Below, piece by piece: positions 37,167 to 46,110 of a DNA stretch of 64,000 nucleotides; the stretch's first letter is position 1, and every line of letters starts with the position of its first letter. The DNA is from Phytohabitans maris (GTDB taxonomy: Bacteria > Actinomycetota > Actinomycetes > Mycobacteriales > Micromonosporaceae): positions 36,681 through 100,680 of the forward strand of contig NZ_JAVHUY010000037.1 in NCBI RefSeq assembly GCF_031085175.1, given 5' to 3'. A program made the position numbers and the translations under genes. The notes beneath the pieces were generated by a model that saw only the letters and a program-made list of their open reading frames with translations, was not told where the DNA came from and made no database searches.

Positions 37167-37688
37167 CACTCGGCGCGCTGTCGAAATTCCGGTTGGCGCT
37201 AGGCAGAGAATATCGGCATGGGGTACCCGTATGAGCGCGGGCGACGGCAGGCGAGGAGCACTAGCCGCCGCAGATGCACCGTGACACAGGAATGATCACC
37301 GGTCAGGGTCGATCCTCGCGTGGTGCCGACGGCGGGCGACGCCGTCCGTACCATGCTGGTCGACGCCCACGGGCCGGCCCCGTCGAGCATCGGCATGTCC
37401 GCCACCTGGTACACGACTCCATCATGCGACCAACAGCACGCCCGGTACCGACAGACCGGAACAACAGCCAGAGGCCAAACGCCGCGGCGGCCAAGGAGCC
37501 AAGCGTGCCCTTCCGTCGGTTGACCAGCGCGAAACCGTTACGCCCGTAGCCTGCGGCAGTCAACCTCGTGGGGCTGGTCTGCGTACCGGTCGGTTAGATT
37601 CGGGCCTTCCAGTCGGTAGACGGGCCGGTCGGCTATCGCGACCAGGGTGGGTGGTACGACTGGGGTGAGGTGGCGCAGCGGTTGGCCA
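37167..37688. other. 522-bp intergenic region without a supported gene
   Basis: Convergent 3' ends flank it. A minus-strand frame near 37303-37563 has one hydrophobic stretch (LGSLAAAAFGLWLLF) but is otherwise Arg-rich and has no ribosome binding site. Nothing else stands out. Confidence 0.4.
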
Positions 37689-38498
37689 TTAGGCGACGAC
37701 AGGTGGGACGGGCTCGCGGGGGGTGTACCTGAGTTGGGTCAGCTGGGTGTCGGTGGCCCAAGCGTTGAAGGCTTTGAGGTAGAGGGTGACGTGTTCGCGG
37801 GTTTCCCGGCGGCGTAGCGGCTGTCCGGCTTGTTTGCGGGTGTGGTTGAACATCACCCGACGAAACATCAGCCGCGGGTCGCCTTTGGCAAGGCCGGTGC
37901 CCTCAACAATGCCATCGAACCAGTGCGACAGGTCACGGCTGCTGGCCTCTGTTACCAGGTAGCTGGCGGCGGCCGCCGCGCTTTTGATCATGCCCGTGGC
38001 GGTGGAGATCTGCTCGCCGATAGAGATGAAATCGCGCAGCTTCGGATGCTGCTCCAGGGTCTGCACGATCTGGTGGTTGGTCACGGCTGCGTCACCGCCG
38101 GACCAGCTCATTTCGGGTCGCTGCTCGTACAGCCATACGGTGCGGACCATGGCGGCCAGCATGACCGCCGACTTCTCCCCTTCGATGGCCAACGCATCGG
38201 CGGCATTGCGACGTTTGCCAGTGTCCAGCACGTCGAACGACCCGACCGGCACCTCGGTGAACACCGTCATCTCGACCGGGATGTCGGCCTCGATGATGGC
38301 AGCCAGCCGATGCTGGCCGTCGACCAACGCCCCGGTGGTGTCGAACGCGATGCCCTGATGCGTGACCTGCCAGTCACCGCGGCGCATCGCCTGGGCGAAC
38401 TCGCGCACCGTCCGCTTCGACAGCGGCCGGTTGGCCGTGTTGCGCTCCAGATACTCGGCAGCCTTCTTTGGCGTCACACTCTGAACCCTGCTACGCAC
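37689..38498 (-). CDS. DGQHR/ParB-fold domain protein
   Basis: 269 aa. The central GIAFDTTGALVDGQHRLAAI is the DGQHR signature of the ParB/sulfiredoxin-like fold found in phage and island proteins; TVREFAQAMRRGDWQ precedes it, and SFDVLDTGKRRNAADALAI follows. The second half is helical. ParB-fold enzymes bind or hydrolyse nucleotides; the role here is unknown. GTG 38498 with GAGAGG 6 nt upstream. Confidence 0.72.
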   Translation of the reverse strand: MRSRVQSVTPKKAAEYLERNTANRPLSKRTVREFAQAMRRGDWQVTHQGIAFDTTGALVDGQHRLAAIIEADIPVEMTVFTEVPVGSFDVLDTGKRRNAADALAIEGEKSAVMLAAMVRTVWLYEQRPEMSWSGGDAAVTNHQIVQTLEQHPKLRDFISIGEQISTATGMIKSAAAAASYLVTEASSRDLSHWFDGIVEGTGLAKGDPRLMFRRVMFNHTRKQAGQPLRRRETREHVTLYLKAFNAWATDTQLTQLRYTPREPVPPVVA

Positions 38499-39229
38499 AA
38501 CAACCTCTCACCGCTACGCCTGCCGGTCATGACAGGTGACCCATCATGGCAGCCATATCCTCCTGACGCGAGCGAGCCAACCATGACGGCCACGGACGCC
38601 GGACAGCCTGGTCCAGTGCCGTGAAAGGCGGCACGCATAAACCATGCCGCAGTCGGTCAGTGGCCAGGTCGAGTCGTCGCGAAACGAAAGGTCCCCTAGC
38701 CCCCTCGGCGTGGGAGCTGCAGGCACCCCCTGGCCGACATCGTCAAGATCGACGAACAACCTGCCACGGACCCCCAGACCTCGGCACACGCGACCACGAC
38801 ACCGCCTCCCTCCCTCCGCTCCGACGTCGGCGCCGACGCCTGAAACGACCAACACGGATGGCAGCCCACACCTGACCACCCACCCAGTAAGAAAGGCTCC
38901 CGCACACGCCCAGATCACAGGCCGCACGCCAGCGAGTCCCAACGGATGATTAGCTTCTCCGGGTACCTGAGGTGGCCGCTTCGTATTCACCCGGGCGCGC
39001 AGCCCTTACCCTTCCGATAGGAGGGTCCCGCGCGGCGTCCATCATGCATCGGCGGGCTGGTCGTCTCCGGTACGGGCGAATTCCTCGTCAATGACAGAGC
39101 ACCGCCAGCCGCTGGCTTTCACGGACACGAAACAGTTCTTTCATGATCGCCGAGCTGCGATGTCCCCGTCCGGGCGGTCATGGGGCTCAGCGCCAGGTGC
39201 TTCAGGGTGTGGGCGACTACGCTGCGGCT
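38499..39229. other. 731-bp intergenic region without a supported gene
   Basis: Divergent starts flank it. Frames in it are short or Pro/Arg-rich. It probably holds the promoters of the DGQHR gene and the 39230 gene. Confidence 0.4.
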
Positions 39230-40152
39230 ATGAACAGCGGCCCGCAGCCCGGCCACCGGGCAAAGATCACGGCCGAGGCGATCGTGGAGATCGCCGACGA
39301 GGCCGCCGTGATCGCGGCGGCGCTCGCCCACATGGAGCGCGGTAAATTCGGCAGCGACCGGGAACGTGAAGCGCGCCAAGCGGAGGTCAAGGGCGACACC
39401 GTCGCCGCTGTGGGTGGCTCGTGGACATCTTCGGGCTGCTTCCCGATGTGCCAGGCGCTCAGATCGTCCAAGGTTCCGACCGCACCGTTGAGGTCGACGA
39501 GGCTGGCTTGGAACTGTCGACGAACCCCGACTTCGCGGCTCTGTTCCCGGTCTGTCGGTGTGGCAAGGACTCCTGTGATGCGTGCGGTGGATTCCAGCTC
39601 ACCCCGCGCACCGCGGCAGTGCTGTGGGCCATGGCCCACCTTCTGTCCGACCGTGGGTATGACGACGTCGCCGAGTACGGCGACGACCCGGTCACGGACG
39701 ACGACGGGTGGGCCCTGTTCGGCCAGTACCCCCGGATCACGTGGCAGCAGGACGCGGTCTGGCGCAGGCAGGCAGCCCGCGCCTTCGACGACCTCGCCGC
39801 AGACATCGAGGCAGGCCGGTGGCCGCGCCCAACCTGCCCCGGCGAGGAGATGGCACTGCACCTGATGCTGCAGAACGCGCCGGACGCGGTCCAAGACGGC
39901 TGCACCGGAATCGACGACACGTTGCCCGAGTTGCCTGAGCACCCCGACGACTACGACTGGGACATGGCAAGCGAGGTGTTCTTCCAGGACCACGACATCC
40001 TCGACCTGTTCGACATGGAAAAGGACGGCATCGAGGACCCAGAGACCGAACTGAACCGGGCAACGGGCATGGGTGACTACCGCCCACAGGCGTGGTTCCA
40101 AACCTTCCTCAACATGCCGCCGCGAGACGGACGCAGGCCATTTCGGCGCTGA
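39230..40152 (+). pseudogene. hypothetical acidic protein, probably split by a frameshift
   Basis: From ATG 39230 the frame reads AKITAEAIVEIADEAAVIAA, ALAHMERGKFGSDRERE and ARQAEVKGDTVAAVGG, clearly protein-like and helical. After about 39415 that frame becomes Arg/Ser-rich. In the next frame, open from GTG 39421, follows DIFGLLPDVPGAQIVQGSD, then a Cys-containing segment (CRCGKDSCDACGGFQLT) and a very acidic C-terminal region (DWDMASEVFFQDHDILDLFD). A single base change near 39415-39420 would join them into about 307 aa. The C-terminal part alone is 243 aa and could start at GTG 39421. No family recognised; CxC-x4-C could bind zinc. Confidence 0.55.
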
Positions 40153-40318
40153 ACAGACCGGCAATCTCGCTGATGATCACGGTTGGCGGTGTCCGCGGCT
40201 ACGTGCTCGGCCAACCCTGCTGGTTGTGCCGCCTGCGGCGTGCGCCGATGGCGCTGCTACGTCCGGTCTTGCCCGCGCCCCGCGGTGCCAGCCAGTCGGT
40301 GTTGACACCGCGTGGCTT

Positions 40319-41296
40319 TTAGGCTCGTGAGTCGAAGTCTGCCCAGGCTCGGCCTTCACGGACAGGGCCGAGCAACATGCGGGCGCCTTGGTTGTCCATC
40401 GGGTTGAGCCACAGCATGTTGAGCAGTATTTGTTCGGCGGCGTCGAAGCGGCTCAGCCGCCACAGCGTGAGGGCCAAGCCGTGCATGGCGCGGGAGAACG
40501 GCCTGTTGTCCAACTCGGCCCAGGGTAGGAAGCCGGTGAACGGTTCAGGCAACGCGAGTTCGGCGACACCGACGGCGGTCTGGTAGTGGCCCAGCGCGGT
40601 ACGCAGCCATACCTGCCGCTGCCGAGCATCGGGCGGTGGGGTCACGGTGACCGTGCCGGTGGGGTCGGCCAGGTCCAGGTACAGGTTGCCCAGGTGGGCG
40701 TGGGCGTCGATGTCGCGGGGCTCGCGGCGGGTGATCGCCCTCAGGGTTCGTTCGTAGGCGTCGACGTCGCCGGTGGCGTCGCGTCGGTCGAGGGCGCGGT
40801 CGATCGGCAGGTACCCGTCCGGGTCGCTTCCGGGTGGGTACGGGTCGGTCAGGGCGCAGTCGTCGCGGGTGCCGGCGGCGACGACGCGCTGCCACCAGTC
40901 GGTAGCCGCATCGGGGTCGTCTTGGTCGGCCATGACCGCGCCGAGGATCTCGACCGGGTCGTAGCTGCCCCGAACGCGTACCGCGGGCACGCCTTTGGCG
41001 CGGGCACGGGCCACCCGGTCTGGGACGCCGGGCTGCATCCGGTCCCCGCAGACCTGCGCCATCCGGTAGTAGCGGGATTCCAGCGCCAACGCCGACGAGT
41101 TCGTCCCGGCCGCCCGGTCGCCGGTGCCGGCAAGAAGGTCGAGGGCGTGGCGCATGCCGGCCGCGTCGAGCGGGTCGGGCAGCAGTCCCGCCTCGGCGGC
41201 CCGGACCACCCGGGTCAGCGCCGTCTGGTAGGGGATGTCGCTGACGGCGGCCAAGGCGCGGGCCAGCCGGGTGCGGTGTGTGCGGTTGGTGCTCAT
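40319..41296 (-). CDS. hypothetical helical-repeat protein
   Basis: About 325 aa. The C-terminal half has TPR-like helices (AHAHLGNLYLDLADPTG, AMHGLALTLWRLSRFDAAEQ, NMLWLNPMDNQGAR), similar to ST7/TPR proteins of unknown function. The N-terminal part (TRLARALAAVSDIPYQTALT) is also helical. ATG 41296 is the start of the protein-like sequence. It ends 20 bp before the position where the opposite-strand region falls silent; no operon partner is obvious. Confidence 0.65.
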   Translation of the reverse strand: MSTNRTHRTRLARALAAVSDIPYQTALTRVVRAAEAGLLPDPLDAAGMRHALDLLAGTGDRAAGTNSSALALESRYYRMAQVCGDRMQPGVPDRVARARAKGVPAVRVRGSYDPVEILGAVMADQDDPDAATDWWQRVVAAGTRDDCALTDPYPPGSDPDGYLPIDRALDRRDATGDVDAYERTLRAITRREPRDIDAHAHLGNLYLDLADPTGTVTVTPPPDARQRQVWLRTALGHYQTAVGVAELALPEPFTGFLPWAELDNRPFSRAMHGLALTLWRLSRFDAAEQILLNMLWLNPMDNQGARMLLGPVREGRAWADFDSRA

Positions 41297-41557
41297 GACG
41301 TGTCGATCCCTGTCCGCCGGCAAGGTTCAGCGTCCCGCCCGTACGCCGCACCCGCGGCTACCACAGTCCACGTCGTTGGGTTGGTTGCGTTCGTGGCCGA
41401 GCGGCGGCTCGGTTCGCCGGTTTCACGCAACGGGCGGGTAGCGCCACCGGCGGGCGTCCACCAGACGCCCGCCGACAAGATACCCCCTCAGCCGCCTCGC
41501 GGCGCTCAGCGACCAGCCCTACCGGCGGGCGAAGTCCGGCCGGGACCAGCACCTGGG

Positions 41558-42779
41558 TCAGAGCATCGCCGGCCCGGTGTGCGGCCACAGCGCTTCGATG
41601 ATGACCTCGATGCCGACGCTGAGCGTCGACTCGACGTCGTCGACGTCGAGCCGGCTGCCGATCAGGCTCAGGTGCTCGGGCAGCGAGTCGAACGAGCCGA
41701 GCAGGTGCTGCAGCGGTGGCCGGTGGTCGGGACGTTCACCCGCCTGGGTGACAAAGGAGATCGCGTACGCGACGGCGGCCGGCCACACCTGCTCCACGAA
41801 CCGGTCCGGGACCGGTTCGTTCTCGTCCAGCCCCGCCTCACGCCAGTTCTCGGCCTCGATGTCGCGCACGCGCTGGCGCAGGCCGGGCAACTGCGCGTCG
41901 AGTGCGTTGACGATTGCCCCCAGCCGGGCGCCGGGCCCGAACCGGTCCAGCGGGGCGGGCCGGTCCGCGGGCGGCAGCCACACCCAGATCTGCTCCGGCT
42001 GCGACCAATCCTGCGAGGGGATGAGGAATGTGCCGGCCTCGCGCCACCGCTCGTGTAGCCGGTCACCGAACCCGGCCGGCGCTGCGCAGGCCAGCAACGC
42101 CGCGGGCCCGGCCCACCCGGCCGGTATCGCCAGGTCGGTGGCGGCGAGCTGGTCAAGCTGGTAGGCCAGGTAGGCGCTGGCGTGCGAGCCGGTGACGAAC
42201 ACGTCGCCGTCGAACGCGTAGACCGGACACAACGGCAGCTCCTCGGTGCCGGCGGCGGCCAGCAGGTGGCCGTACGGGTAGGCGTCCCCGCACACGCTGC
42301 AGGCGGCTCGGTTGACGGCCCGCGCGAGCGCGCGGGCGCGTGCGTCGGTGAGCATCCGTGCCCAGCTCGGCGATCACCTGGCCGGTCGGACGGTCGCCGC
42401 CGATCTGGCCGTGCGCTTCGAATCCGGACGGGGTCAGCGGCGCAGCCATCTCGACCCGCGGCGGCCGGGACAGGTCCAGCCGGTCGCCGTCATCGGGGTC
42501 CGGGTCGTCGCCGCCGAAGCTGCTGACCTGGTCGGCGCGGCCCACGGTGAGCCGTGCCGGCCCGGCGTAGCCGCGGTACTCCACGTTCTCGGGGAAGGTT
42601 TCGTACTCCACCGGCCAACCCGCCACCTGCAACGCCTGCATCAGCTCGGTATGCACGCCGACAGCGCTGAGCCGACCCACTCGATGCCGGGTGGTGCGCC
42701 GCGCGGCGACCGTGTACGGCAGACCGGTCGCCTGTGCGTGAGCCCTGGCCGCTTTCTTGCGGGCATTGTTCTTGACCAT
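41558..42779 (-). pseudogene. hypothetical actinobacterial protein split by a frameshift
   Basis: The upstream frame starts at ATG 42779 (MVKNNARKKAARAHAQATGL) and is protein-like through PTGQVIAELGTDA (about 42350), then turns Arg-rich until its stop at 42153. The second frame, from about 42355, reads ARALARAVNRAACSVCGDAY then GTFLIPSQDWSQPEQIWVWL and LVDVDDVESTL-type sequence to 41558. The two would overlap by about 200 nt out of frame, which is not natural for separate genes. A single base change near 42345-42355 gives one protein of about 405 aa with a CxxC. An ATG at 42355 could also restart the second half. Function unknown. Confidence 0.55.
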
Positions 42780-43496
42780 CGTCTTCAACCCTTCGGGCAG
42801 CCCCACACACTGCGCCGACATGAAAGACGGTCGCAAAGTTTGGCGCGCGAGCCGGAGGCCCTTGTCCGCGAACGCCGGGACGGTGCGGGCGTCGGTCGGC
42901 ACGGAGACAGGCAAGCGCGAGCTGCCTGGCCCATGGTAGCTCTCGCGCGGTCCGAACGCCTGACCGCCGGGGTCGCAGACCCGGGCGGCGTGTCATTGCG
43001 CTGCCACCGCCCAGGTGACGTTCGACGAATGGGAGTGCATGGTTCGTAGACCATTCCCACCAGCACGCTTGCGGGCGCCTTTGGCCTTGTCGGCCATGGC
43101 CGGGTCGCCGCCGGCGGTGGTCCCGTTGGGTAACGACAGCCGCTGCCCGGAGCCGACGGCCACCGTCAACCTTTCCTATGACGAGCACGACTGGCGTTGC
43201 ACCGCCACCGGTGACGGCGAGGTCCGCATCCAGATCACCTCGCACCCGGTCAGCCGCGGGCGGGGTACCGCAGGCCAGTGATCTGCGATACCCCGATTCC
43301 GAGCAGACGGAACTACGGAGCTCGGCACTTTCACCGCCGGCCACGGCTCCGAGCCGGGGATGGACCTGGTCGCTCATGGTCACAGCGAGGGTCTGGCATT
43401 GGTTGCAGGCCGCGCCCAGATCCGTAGCCTGTTCGATCCCGGATTGATCGACGTCTTGCGGGCTAGTGCGTCACCGTGCCAGCGGTTCGCCGGTGG
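42780..43496. other. 717-bp intergenic region with at most a short ORF
   Basis: A plus-strand frame at about 43015-43281 contains ATVNLSYDEHDWRCTATGD and GEVRIQITSHPVS, which looks protein-like, but has no good start or family. Nothing else is supported. The region separates the island genes from the start of the glycosyltransferase cluster's last gene. Confidence 0.35.
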
Positions 43497-44219
43497 TCAG
43501 ATGGGTACACCGTTGATCGTTTCCGCGGGACGTTGGTAGCCGAGCATCACTTGGAGCCGTTGGTCGTGTACCCACAGGTCGGGTCGTAGTGGGTCGGAGA
43601 GTGGGCGGATCCATCGTTCGACGAAGCTCATCAGGACCGCTGTTCGTGGCTGTCCGGAGGAGTTGAAGGCTGAGCGGTGCCAGGTCGCTGCCGCCAATAC
43701 CAGCAGGGTTCCCGGCTCTGCTCGGAATGTCTGGGCCGTGGTCGGCCAGGGCGCGGAGGGTCGCCGGGGTGGTTTGTGTGACCTGGGGACGAGGCGGGTT
43801 GCTCCGTTGCGCTCGTTGAACGGGTCAAGGGCCAGGACGCACTGGAGGCCGAGTATGCCGCCGTTGACCAAGTCGGTCATTTCGTTGTACGGGTAGTCGA
43901 TGTGCCAGTCGTCGATGGGTTGGCCTGGGTTGACCACGTTGAGGCTGTAGTCGGACAGCAGGTAGTGCCGGCCGAGGAGGTTGTCGAGTAGGTCGGCCAA
44001 CCCAGGCTTGACGAGCATGTCAGCGAAGATCGGGTCGTGCCGGTACAGGTCCCATACCCGTGTGGATTTCGGGTATCGGTTCGCGTATTCGCCGCCAGCG
44101 AGGATGTCGGCGGCGGTCTTGAGGGCGGTGCACTGGTCGGGTGTGGCGAAGCCTGGCCAGATGGCGTAGCCGCGTTGGCGGACCTCGTCGGCGAGCAGGG
44201 TGGGGACGACGATGGTCAT
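43497..44219 (-). CDS. phytanoyl-CoA dioxygenase (PhyH) family protein
   Basis: 240 aa Fe(II)/2-oxoglutarate-dependent oxygenase fold. DDWHIDYPYNE gives the His-x-Asp iron ligands; ATWHRSAFNSSGQPR gives the distal His and the Arg that binds 2-oxoglutarate; NGATRLVPRSHK is the typical strand between them. Family members hydroxylate unactivated carbons in natural-product pathways. It is the last gene of an operon with two glycosyltransferases and a 72-aa protein, overlapping the latter by 4 nt, so it is likely a tailoring enzyme. Confidence 0.85.
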   Translation of the reverse strand: MTIVVPTLLADEVRQRGYAIWPGFATPDQCTALKTAADILAGGEYANRYPKSTRVWDLYRHDPIFADMLVKPGLADLLDNLLGRHYLLSDYSLNVVNPGQPIDDWHIDYPYNEMTDLVNGGILGLQCVLALDPFNERNGATRLVPRSHKPPRRPSAPWPTTAQTFRAEPGTLLVLAAATWHRSAFNSSGQPRTAVLMSFVERWIRPLSDPLRPDLWVHDQRLQVMLGYQRPAETINGVPI

Positions 44220-44434
44220 GTCTGGCTCCTCGGCTCGGATGTTGATACGCGAAGTTCGATCAGGTCGGCACGGTGGTCGTGCCGGGACAGGTCGACGAGG
44301 ACTCCGTCGTGTTCCAGCAGTTCGATGATCGTGTCGACGAAGGTGTTGAGATCGTCGTCGTCGCGGCGCACGGCGAACGTGCGGACCGTCGTGGTTTCCG
44401 GCTCGACGGCGTCGGCGCGGAGGCGGTCGTTCAT
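44216..44434 (-). CDS. 72-aa hypothetical protein in glycosyltransferase operon
   Basis: The ATG at 44434 overlaps the glycosyltransferase stop (ATGA) and its stop overlaps the PhyH start in the same way, so it is translated as part of the operon. Acidic: RRDDDDLNTFVDTIIELLEH then DGVLVDLSRHDHRADLIELR. No Cys, no membrane segment, no carrier-protein Ser motif. It may be a small subunit, a chaperone-like partner or a peptide substrate. No family recognised. Confidence 0.7.
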   Translation of the reverse strand: MNDRLRADAVEPETTTVRTFAVRRDDDDLNTFVDTIIELLEHDGVLVDLSRHDHRADLIELRVSTSEPRSQT

Positions 44435-46110
44435 CGCAGTCCTCCCATCAGGAGCCGGTTTGCTTGCTCGGCGCGTATGGCGTCCACGCCGACCAGATGG
44501 AGCGGTTGCGATGCCAACCATTCGCCGAGCGTTGTCAGGTAGTCCGCCACCGCCGCCTCGGGTAGCGCCCGAAGGTCGAGTAGCACAACTGTGGTGGCGG
44601 TAGATCGCAGGAGCCTCGCGATCCGGCGTTGGGCGACGTCCGGACTGCCGGAGCGGGCGTTGACCAGTTCGGCCGAAGTGAGGAACAACGCCGGGAGGGG
44701 CGGCTGGTGTCGAAGCCACCGCTCGACTGCGGACGAAGGGCCGGTCTGGATGAGCAAGCGGACGCCCTGATCCACGAATCTCTGCGGTGACACGCCTGGG
44801 TCGCAGTCCACCAGCGCCGCCGCCGGCGCGCCAGGTGTAGTTGTCGTGGGCCCGCTCGTGTTGAGCGACGCGAGCCCGACCACGCCGTCGTCGTGGCGGC
44901 TGTCAAGAACCACCGCGTTCCGGAGGCTCTCGGGCAACTGGGCGCGCAGCTTGTCCGGCTCGGTAGAGCCGGGTGCGATGAGGACCAGCATCAGCACCTT
45001 GGACGGGACCTCCGGGGGACCAGTCGACTCGGCGTGGTCGTGGATGGCCCGGACCACCGCGTCAATGGCCGCCGCAGACGCGGCAGGCCTTCGGACCCGA
45101 GGGCCCCGGCTGAGAGCTTCGCGGATGAGCGGTTCGAGGCTGTCGCGGTCGGGTGTTCCGACGGCTGCGCCGATCTGGGCGGCGGTGCGGTGGGCGTGTT
45201 CGTGGAGCCCTTCCATGAACGACGTGTCCGGCACGAGGACGAGTTGGCCTGTTCCGGTCAGTGCTTCGGAGAGCGCGTTGTTTCCGGGCTTGATGACGGC
45301 GACGTCCGCGGCGGCGAGCAGGGCGGGCAGGTGCGGTTCGTACCGCCGGACGGTGACGTTGGCGGTGTCGTGGAGCGTGCGGCCGGCGTAGTAGGGGCCG
45401 GTGACGAGGACGAACTGTGCGGGGTGTCCTTCCGTGGCGAGGCGTGCCGCGATCGTCTGGCAGGTGGTGAACAGGCGGTCGCCGTACCCGTCGGGCATCT
45501 GGTCGCCGCCCGCGCCGCCGTTGACGATGACGAGTGGCGCGCCGCCGGCTGCGTAGACGGACCGGGCCGCCGCCGCTTCTTCGCGGGTTGGGGTGTGGGC
45601 GATGTTGCCGACGAAGGTGAACCGGCCGCTGGACTCCACGGCGGCCAGCGAGTCGCCGGTGTGCCCTTCCTGGTGGAAGGCGTCGCGGTCTTGGGCGATG
45701 AGGATTTGGTCGTAGTGGGCGAAGTCTCCGCGTTGGCGGATCTGGTCGAAGGAGAGCCCGTCGAGGCGTCGCATGACCAGCAGTCGGGGCCGGTCTGCTA
45801 GAGATGGCAGTTGCCGGTACCGGGCGTCGGGGTAGGTGTCCTCGATGGCCACGGCAGGGTCGAGCCGGTCGAGCAGCCGGTTCAGCAGGTCGGTGTAGAG
45901 GTCTTCGGCGATGGCCGATGGGACCCGGTGCAGCAGCGGGAAGTTGACCACCCGTACTGGCGTGTTCCGGTACAGGGCCAGGGAGCTGGCCTGGCTGATA
46001 ACGATGGGTCGGAGCTGGCCAGCGTGCTGGATCGCCTCGGCGATCAGCAGGGCTCGGCGGATGTGGCCGAAGCCGATGCCGTTCTTGACCAGGAAGACCG
46101 CGTTCCTCAT
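44431..46110 (-). CDS. GT-B fold glycosyltransferase, MurG-like
   Basis: 559 aa. VFLVKNGIGFGHIRRALLIA is the Gly-rich N-terminal loop of GT-B enzymes; VIVNGGAGGDQMPDGYGDRL starts the second Rossmann domain; ADVAVIKPGNNALSEALTGTG is the nucleotide-sugar-binding segment (as in MurG and UDP-GlcNAc transferases). The C-terminal 170 residues are an extra domain (KVLMLVLIAPGSTEPDKLRA) not present in MurG. It probably transfers a sugar to a diffusible acceptor. It overlaps genes on both sides by 4 nt. Confidence 0.82.
   Translation of the reverse strand: MRNAVFLVKNGIGFGHIRRALLIAEAIQHAGQLRPIVISQASSLALYRNTPVRVVNFPLLHRVPSAIAEDLYTDLLNRLLDRLDPAVAIEDTYPDARYRQLPSLADRPRLLVMRRLDGLSFDQIRQRGDFAHYDQILIAQDRDAFHQEGHTGDSLAAVESSGRFTFVGNIAHTPTREEAAAARSVYAAGGAPLVIVNGGAGGDQMPDGYGDRLFTTCQTIAARLATEGHPAQFVLVTGPYYAGRTLHDTANVTVRRYEPHLPALLAAADVAVIKPGNNALSEALTGTGQLVLVPDTSFMEGLHEHAHRTAAQIGAAVGTPDRDSLEPLIREALSRGPRVRRPAASAAAIDAVVRAIHDHAESTGPPEVPSKVLMLVLIAPGSTEPDKLRAQLPESLRNAVVLDSRHDDGVVGLASLNTSGPTTTTPGAPAAALVDCDPGVSPQRFVDQGVRLLIQTGPSSAVERWLRHQPPLPALFLTSAELVNARSGSPDVAQRRIARLLRSTATTVVLLDLRALPEAAVADYLTTLGEWLASQPLHLVGVDAIRAEQANRLLMGGLR

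Noticed and set aside
37303..37563. Possible small membrane protein on the minus strand
   Set aside because: It has one hydrophobic stretch, but the rest is Arg-rich, with no ribosome binding site and no recognisable family.
43015..43281. Short plus-strand frame with LSYDEHDWRCTATGD
   Set aside because: Part of it looks protein-like, but there is no credible start or homology, so it is only mentioned in the intergenic note.
15725..43496. Conjugation, replication or phage structural genes belonging to the integrase
   Set aside because: No relaxase, FtsK/TraB-type, Rep or capsid-like protein was seen, so the element cannot be called an ICE or prophage from this window.
44216..44434. Carrier protein or lanthipeptide-type precursor for the 72-aa protein
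   Set aside because: It has no DSL serine motif, no Cys and no leader-like Gly-Gly; no lanthipeptide or peptide-aminoacyl-tRNA-ligase enzyme is encoded nearby.
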